Assembly: GCA_034620365.1 (NCBI GenBank)
Contig: JAQGEQ010000186.1
Location: forward strand, 1,178,001 to 1,242,000
Length of the DNA: 64,000 nt
Direction of reading: 5' to 3'
Source: Pegea sp. RAD2-039
Taxonomy: Eukaryota > Chordata > Thaliacea > Salpida > Salpidae
Part shown: positions 61,050-64,000 of the stretch, piece after piece
Position numbering within the stretch: position 1 is the stretch's first letter
Layout of the letters: each line of letters begins with the position of its first letter
Program-made: the position numbers and the translations under genes
Notes under the pieces: model-generated
The model's input: the letters and a program-made list of their open reading frames with translations, nothing else
Databases searched by the model: none
Told to the model about the DNA's origin: nothing

Positions 61050-64000
61050 TCAGATGGAATACATAAAGTGAAAAACACGCCTGAATCTGTTGATGATGAA
61101 ATGAGAAAGATGACATTTGTGATATGGAGCAAGTAGGTAAAGAAATGTTGTCTTTTTGAGGCTTACTTCAAGTCAGAAGATTATTGCAGTCTTCGTGAAG
61201 CAAGATGTCATTCTTTGCTGCAGCGATTTACAATTTACCACTAAAGTACTATGATCAAAGAAATAAAATAAAACTATTTTTAAATATATTCAAAGATAAC
61301 TCAAACAATTCACAAGGCAACAAGAGCTATAAATAAAGGGTTTGTTTATTAAATAAAAGTATAAGTTGATACTGGTACACTATTAGATTCATAGAGTTAT
61401 AAAAATATAAGTTGTTGTTTGATAACAAGAAGCGTTTAAGATAGCATTAATGCAGAAAATAGATGTTAGATAAACAGATAAAAATCAACTTAAACCAACT
61501 TTAAAAGTAAAACATCGTTCCAAAAAAAGAAAAATAGTTTTAACTTCTTATAGAGATGTATTTGTGTAATCAAATAATCAGATCTAACTGCGGTTGTACG
61601 GTAGGTGACTCTAGTACATAAGCTTTATAAGGTTTAAAATCATTTGGCAAAAATATTGAGAACTTAAAATGTATGAAGACTACAATTTAAAATGTTTATT
61701 TCAAAATTTAACTTGTTCATTAATAAGCTCAAATGATGATTAATTTAATTGAAAAACGCTTACAGTTCAACGGATTAACTTTTTTTCAAAATACAAGAAG
61801 TATGAAAATTTTTATTGAAATTCTTCTAGTTAGCCTTTTTTGCAAAGCTTTTTTCCGCACACTAAAAAAATATTAACTTTTTAGCGAGCTTGATACGCTT
61901 TTAAAAAGTTAAAACTCCTTTAAACCAAATAATTCATCCGTAAAAAATAACAAAAGGCTGAAAAAGTAATTCTTTATACAATTTCTAACTCAGTGAACAA
62001 TATTTAGATGATTATAGTGTTAAATGATAATTCAAAATAGAAAATTGAGTTTAATTACAAACTTTTTAGGCACTTTATTAAAAATTATTTAAAATCATTT
62101 TCGTTTTGTTTTGATAAAACGAGTTTGGTTTATAGTTTAGAACTGATCGATTGACTATGAGCAATAGGTTTACTAATTTACATATAAGTATATTAAAAGA
62201 TTTATATCAACGATTTTAACGACGCAAAGAGCTTTATAACTAAATATTTTTATTGATGACTGAAAAATCAGCAAATGTTTTTAAAAATTGAAGAACAAAA
62301 ACAAATTATTATACTTTAAAAGTTAACTTTTTTTGAAGTTTAAGGACAAAGTTTTGTAAGAAATCTTTCCACATAAATAAAACAAGTTCTCAAGAATTTG
62401 ATATCACAATTTGTCGAACCCACGCATTGTGCAAAACTATGTTAAAATGTGTGGGACACATCTGATCGGTTTCAACTAGTTACTCAAGTTGATTTCATTG
62501 TGGGGGTAATAAAAATAAAACTTAAAGTACCCAATTCTACATCTTACTTAAAAAAGACTAAAAAAAGTTTCGTTTTTTAATATTTACCTAAAAATTTCAG
62601 TTTTTTATTTATAGTTTAACTATTGAGCAATTATAATTGTACAGATCAATAATTTATTATTTCTACTTATAATAATTCTTGATACATTTCAAAAAGTTAA
62701 ATATCAATTGACATATCATAAAAGATATCTACTTATAATGAAAGATTTTATTTTTTTAGAACTTATTTCGATCTTTTATCTAGGCCTCTAAATCTTTAGT
62801 TTATACTTGCATTTACATAGAAGAAATCTATTTAAGGAATATATTTATTGATCATATTATTATTCAATTGGTTAAATATTAATCTAAGCATTTGTATTTT
62901 TTACTACATATATTTTTCTTACTTTCTTTTTGTGAATTTAAATTTTGGCATTAAAGTTAAATCATTATGTGAACAAATTGTTTGTTTGTTTTCTACTGCA
63001 CTCATTTTTATTGAGAAATCAATGATCAAAAGCCTGCATAACAACTTGATTAAATAAAATGATCATGGGCAACTGCATCAGCATTAGATTTGTTCTTTAC
63101 TTCTCCATTTTCAGACTTTTCAGGTATTTTGGTTGCTTATGTGTATGGAGTTGATTTGGTAACTAAATAATTGAGAAAATATTTATTCAAACAAAACTTT
63201 GTTTATAAATATCAAATATAGTAAGAAACTATTTATAAGTAGTACCAAACAATTTTTGCTCACTAGTTTAATTTCTGTTTATAACAGACCAACATATTTA
63301 TTCTATTCGTTTGAACACTTTACTTTATTTAAAAACTATTTCTAAAAGTAACATATTAGAAAAACATATCATGGCCATAAATTTAGTCGAGTTAAAATAA
63401 GTTTTATCTTGATTTTAAAGTGTGTAACATACTATTACACAGATGATAACACTGATGAGATAAAAATCCTTTTTATATATATAAAATCAAAAGATATACT
63501 TTTAATATAGAGTTTTAAAAATAATTTAAGAGATATTGGATTTAAAAATTTTAACTCGACAGCACAATAATAACTTCTTAAAACAAATTTCAAATTGAAA
63601 AAGTAACAGGTATTTTCCCACAAAAAACAGGTATTATTTTGGATATTCTACTCATATAACATTGTTGTTATTAGTTTTAGAAACATTCTTATGGTTTTAT
63701 ACCAAATTAATCATACACTTGTATTAATTGTTAAAGTTTATCTAACTACCTTAATCAATTTGATAAATAATTTACTTTTTCTACTAAAGTTTAACACCAA
63801 GATAAAGTTTTGATTTATGCTATTAGTAATTCTGTTTCATATTCTACATGAACTAAAGAAAAGTAAATGAAAATCAGTTAGATTGCTTCTACAGTAAAAA
63901 ATCCTTAATAAAATTTAGCCAAAAAAAGGTTTGAATGTGCTGAGGAAACACGCGGCTAAGTTTTGTCCTGCTTGGTGTAAATATTCTTGGAAAAAGTTTG
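61050..64000. other. AT-rich terminal stretch, no gene
   Basis: Short frames at 62848-63057 and 63435-63623 are hydrophobic low-complexity translations of AT-rich DNA and have no splice or protein support. Nothing else was recognised. Confidence 0.5.

Noticed and set aside
62848-63057. 69-aa hydrophobic frame as a membrane protein
   Set aside because: The composition is what translated AT-rich DNA gives by chance, and there is no splice or homology support.

Overview
The window is animal nuclear DNA. Genes are split by GT-AG introns, many only 50-110 bp long. The background is very AT-rich, and non-LTR and Ty3/Gypsy-like retrotransposon relics sit between genes. The gene set is metazoan: pyruvate kinase, RPS24, HDHD2-like, alpha-1,3-fucosyltransferase, prefoldin 2, UXS1, CHTOP-like and ARHGAP21/23-like. 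An ARHGAP21/23 gene and motifs resembling CTCF sites suggest an invertebrate bilaterian. The phylum cannot be fixed from the sequence; a tunicate is possible but unproven. The standard genetic code fits every gene.

Layout. 1-9.1 kb: three minus-strand genes, namely the 5' part of pyruvate kinase (cut by the window edge), RPS24 and an HDHD2-like HAD protein. 9.6-11.4 kb: two relics of a CR1/L2-like LINE. 14.05-17.5 kb: a five-exon plus-strand alpha-1,3-fucosyltransferase with a solo LTR in its last intron. 18.3-20.3 kb: a decayed Ty3/Gypsy-like element. 23.4-25.7 kb: prefoldin 2 and an intronless UXS1, both minus strand. 30.1-33.7 kb: a CHTOP-like gene in five exons. 40.6-55.7 kb: a roughly 30-exon ARHGAP21/23-like Rho GTPase-activating protein, reconstructed with nearly consistent splice phases. 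56.8-61 kb: a TE graveyard with a LINE end, inverted/nested Gypsy-like pieces and a second LINE family.

The genes are unrelated housekeeping or signalling genes and show no operon-like logic. The most unusual signal is in the 3' half of the ARHGAP gene (48.3-55.7 kb). This block is GC- and CpG-richer than the rest of the window. It holds ten exact TGACGTCA palindromes, in introns and exons and in different reading frames, and three CTCF-like motifs in one orientation. A second signal is a 3' tail shared by all LINE copies and by one tRNA-like SINE. No CRISPR, rRNA or intact tRNA gene was seen.
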